This document shows, piece by piece, positions 62,270 to 64,000 of a stretch of DNA of 64,000 nt; positions within the stretch are counted from its first letter, which is position 1, and each line of letters opens with the position of its first letter. Source of the DNA: Rhynochetos jubatus (taxonomy: Eukaryota > Chordata > Aves > Eurypygiformes > Rhynochetidae); NCBI GenBank assembly GCA_027574665.1, contig CM050652.1:5684589-5748588 (forward strand), read 5' to 3'. The translations under genes and the position numbers were made by a program. The notes beneath the pieces are model-generated. The model searched no databases. It saw only the letters and a list, made by a program, of their open reading frames with translations, and had not been told where the DNA came from.

Positions 62270-62720
62270 TGAGATAAAATGAACCATACTTATATAATGC
62301 TTGACAGATGTTTTCCAAGTCTGTTTTCAAAACCTTGTACAGAGGTGGGTGAAGACTGTAAGCAAATGAGAAAAAAATCTTCTGTGCTTCAGTAGCCTCA
62401 GTGTTAGAAAGCTTTTCTTAACATTAAATTTTAATCCTTGTTGTTGCAATTAAATGTCCTCTAGGCCTTGTCCTGACTGCCATGGCCAAGAAGAACAAGT
62501 TTTTCACTTTAAATTTGTAGCATCTATCAGTTTACTAGTATTAGGTATTCATCTCCTTCTGCTCTTCTTTTAGACACAGTTTAACCAGTCTTTCCCTGTA
62601 GATTGTGGGGGTTTGGCCTTCTGATCAATCCCATAGCTTTTCTTTGAAATTTATCTAATTGAATCTAGTGATTTAATAGTCACTGGCATCTGGAACATGG
62701 TACATACTGGTTAGTCACGT
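62270..62720 (-). mobile_element. Ancient CR1/L3-like LINE fragment (RT C-terminal region)
   Basis: A long, worn match to the reverse complement of the amniote-wide CR1/L3-like family. In order: GCTTGACAGATGTTTTCCAAGTCTGTTTTCAAAACC; AGAAAGCTTTTCTTAACAT; TGTTGCAATTAA; CTTGTCCTGACTGCCATGGCCAAGAAGAACAAGTTTTTCAC; TTAGACACAGTTTAACCAGTCTTTCCCTGTAG; GGCATCTGGAACATGGTACATACTGG. These correspond to the thumb and C-terminal part of the reverse transcriptase. Such copies predate the avian CR1 bursts and are shared with crocodiles and turtles. The nearby copy at 61,399 is of a different, younger family, so the two are independent insertions. Confidence 0.75.
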
Positions 62721-64000
62721 TCTATGACGTCTTTTATCTTTTGGGTGATTTTTCCTCAATGATGTTATTTATAAAAAACTATTAATTTATTCCTGCCTGA
62801 AATTTCAGCATAATCTTATATGCTTGGTGATCTTAACAGGCTGAAATAAGGGCGTTGTCTGAGTGAGCATGATTATTGTCATCCATCAGACAGCAGAAGA
62901 CTATTTCTTTTGGAGGTTTGAGGTTTACTCCTTCAGTCACTGCAGTAACTAGTACTGACGTTATCAACAAGTCATTGTAGACAGCCAGCTGGCACAGAAC
63001 AGAAAAGCTGAGGTTTCTCAGGAAGGCTCTTCTTAAATGATGGGCTGTATTGAAAGCATCTCTCTCATAGTAGTCACCAGAGGTATGAATCAAATAGGAA
63101 AAATGAATTAATATTAAAATCTAAAAATTCACGTGTAAGGAAATATATATATATTATATATATACCTACACATAGAAATCAGTAAGGTTGTCACTCTAAA
63201 TTAACACTAAATAATGTAAAAAAAGAAGTTTTCTTTTGGTAAAAGCATTCTGTTCTAACATCCTCACTACTCATATCCAGTGGCTTTGAAAATGATGCTT
63301 CAGCTGCTATAGAAAGGTATGAAAAAGAGAGTCTTACATATTGCAGCCTGGTTGGAATGAATCTGAAAATTTCCATCCATTCTTTACTTTTGTTTTTCTA
63401 TTAACTATATAATTTAACTGTAAAATGTATCAGATTTCAAATTAGCTACTCTTCAGGCTATCTCAACCTAACTTGAAAGATATAAAATTATAACCCTCAT
63501 ACACCTAAGAGTGCACCAATACCATTCAGTGCAATCAACAATTACCTAAACAAGCTGTCCTTTCCCTCATGCAAGCACAGATATCTTCTGTATAGTTGCC
63601 TGTTTTGATAAGAACCTAGATCATTACATGAGAACTTCACACTTCTCATGAATTTTATCTTACTACCTCTCTGAGAAAAAAAAAGGATGTGTTCTTTTAT
63701 TCCTAGCTTAAGATGTACCACTAGATATAGACACACTATGCAGCTTGTGTAGGTGAATGGATGAGATTTATAGTAGGATACTCTATTGATTTTATGTTTA
63801 GGGTCACTACTGTTAGAACTACAATGTAACACTGGAAAATTATCTTAGCTGTTCTCTGAATTCAGTCTTCATGGCCTGAGCTGAAATTCAGAGCATCCTT
63901 TTTTTACAAAAAATTTATGTGCAGACTGTAAATCCCAATGCAATAAGTGATGTCAGGGCCTTTCTAGCGGAACAACAGTCTTCTCTGCAAAGAAGAACCC
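62721..64000. other. Non-coding stretch to the right edge, no gene recognised
   Basis: AT-rich unique DNA with an AT microsatellite at 63142-63164. The 86- and 96-codon minus frames have no recognisable domain. Confidence 0.55.

Noticed and set aside
1-64000. CRISPR arrays, operons, tRNA/rRNA genes, phage or plasmid functions
   Set aside because: No regularly spaced repeats with unique spacers, no cloverleaf-like or rRNA sequence and no dense coding; the repeat content is that of an avian nuclear genome.

Overview
The window is vertebrate nuclear DNA, almost certainly from a bird. The evidence is several CR1 LINE copies with the avian-type 3' end (a repeated ATTCTGTG-like terminus next to the TTGGGTTGGAAGGGACC block on the reverse strand), a pair of LTRs of a type I recognise from bird endogenous retroviruses (flush TG...CA ends, 5-bp target duplication on one), AT-rich unique sequence, and worn ancient repeats (MIR/CORE-type SINEs and L3-like CR1s) shared with other amniotes. 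No prokaryotic feature (operon, CRISPR, tRNA/rRNA cluster) is present. I could not identify a single exon of a host protein-coding gene. The stretch reads as intergenic or deep-intronic DNA; nearly all open frames are short and lie in low-complexity DNA or repeats.

Layout. 1-585: CR1 ORF2 endonuclease fragment running off the left edge (minus). 5.5-6.3 kb: two worn MIR-like SINE pieces (minus). 9.6 kb and 26.2 kb: possible ancient CR1 tails. 14.9 kb: possible decayed CR1 reverse-transcriptase piece. 15.3 kb: CTTC-rich polypyrimidine tract. 17.2-17.55 kb: CR1 3' end with an internal deletion that keeps the reading frame. 22.9 kb and 28.7 kb: short CR1 3' ends. 25.0 kb: MIR-like piece. 26.6 kb: short perfect hairpin. 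35.0-35.6 kb: plus-strand CR1 with the reverse-transcriptase ADD motif and the 3' end. 36.15-36.37 kb: nearly full-length tRNA-headed MIR-type SINE. 37-49 kb: mostly unique DNA. 49.3-50.1 and 52.3-53.2 kb: two related LTRs in opposite orientation, 2.2 kb apart. 53.6-53.9 kb: older CR1. 57.4-57.6 kb: ancient L3/CR1-like piece. 57.9-58.4 kb: the longest open frame in the window, minus strand, 160 codons, with an APGPD-type motif typical of non-LTR reverse transcriptases and perhaps R2-like. 61.4-61.6 and 62.3-62.7 kb: two further old CR1/L3 fragments.

There are no genes working together here. The functional story is the accumulation of retroelements of several ages. The most interesting items are the candidate R2-like remnant, the inverted LTR pair, the 14-15 bp hairpin and the well-preserved ancient SINE. 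All family assignments are from recognition by eye; no database search was run.
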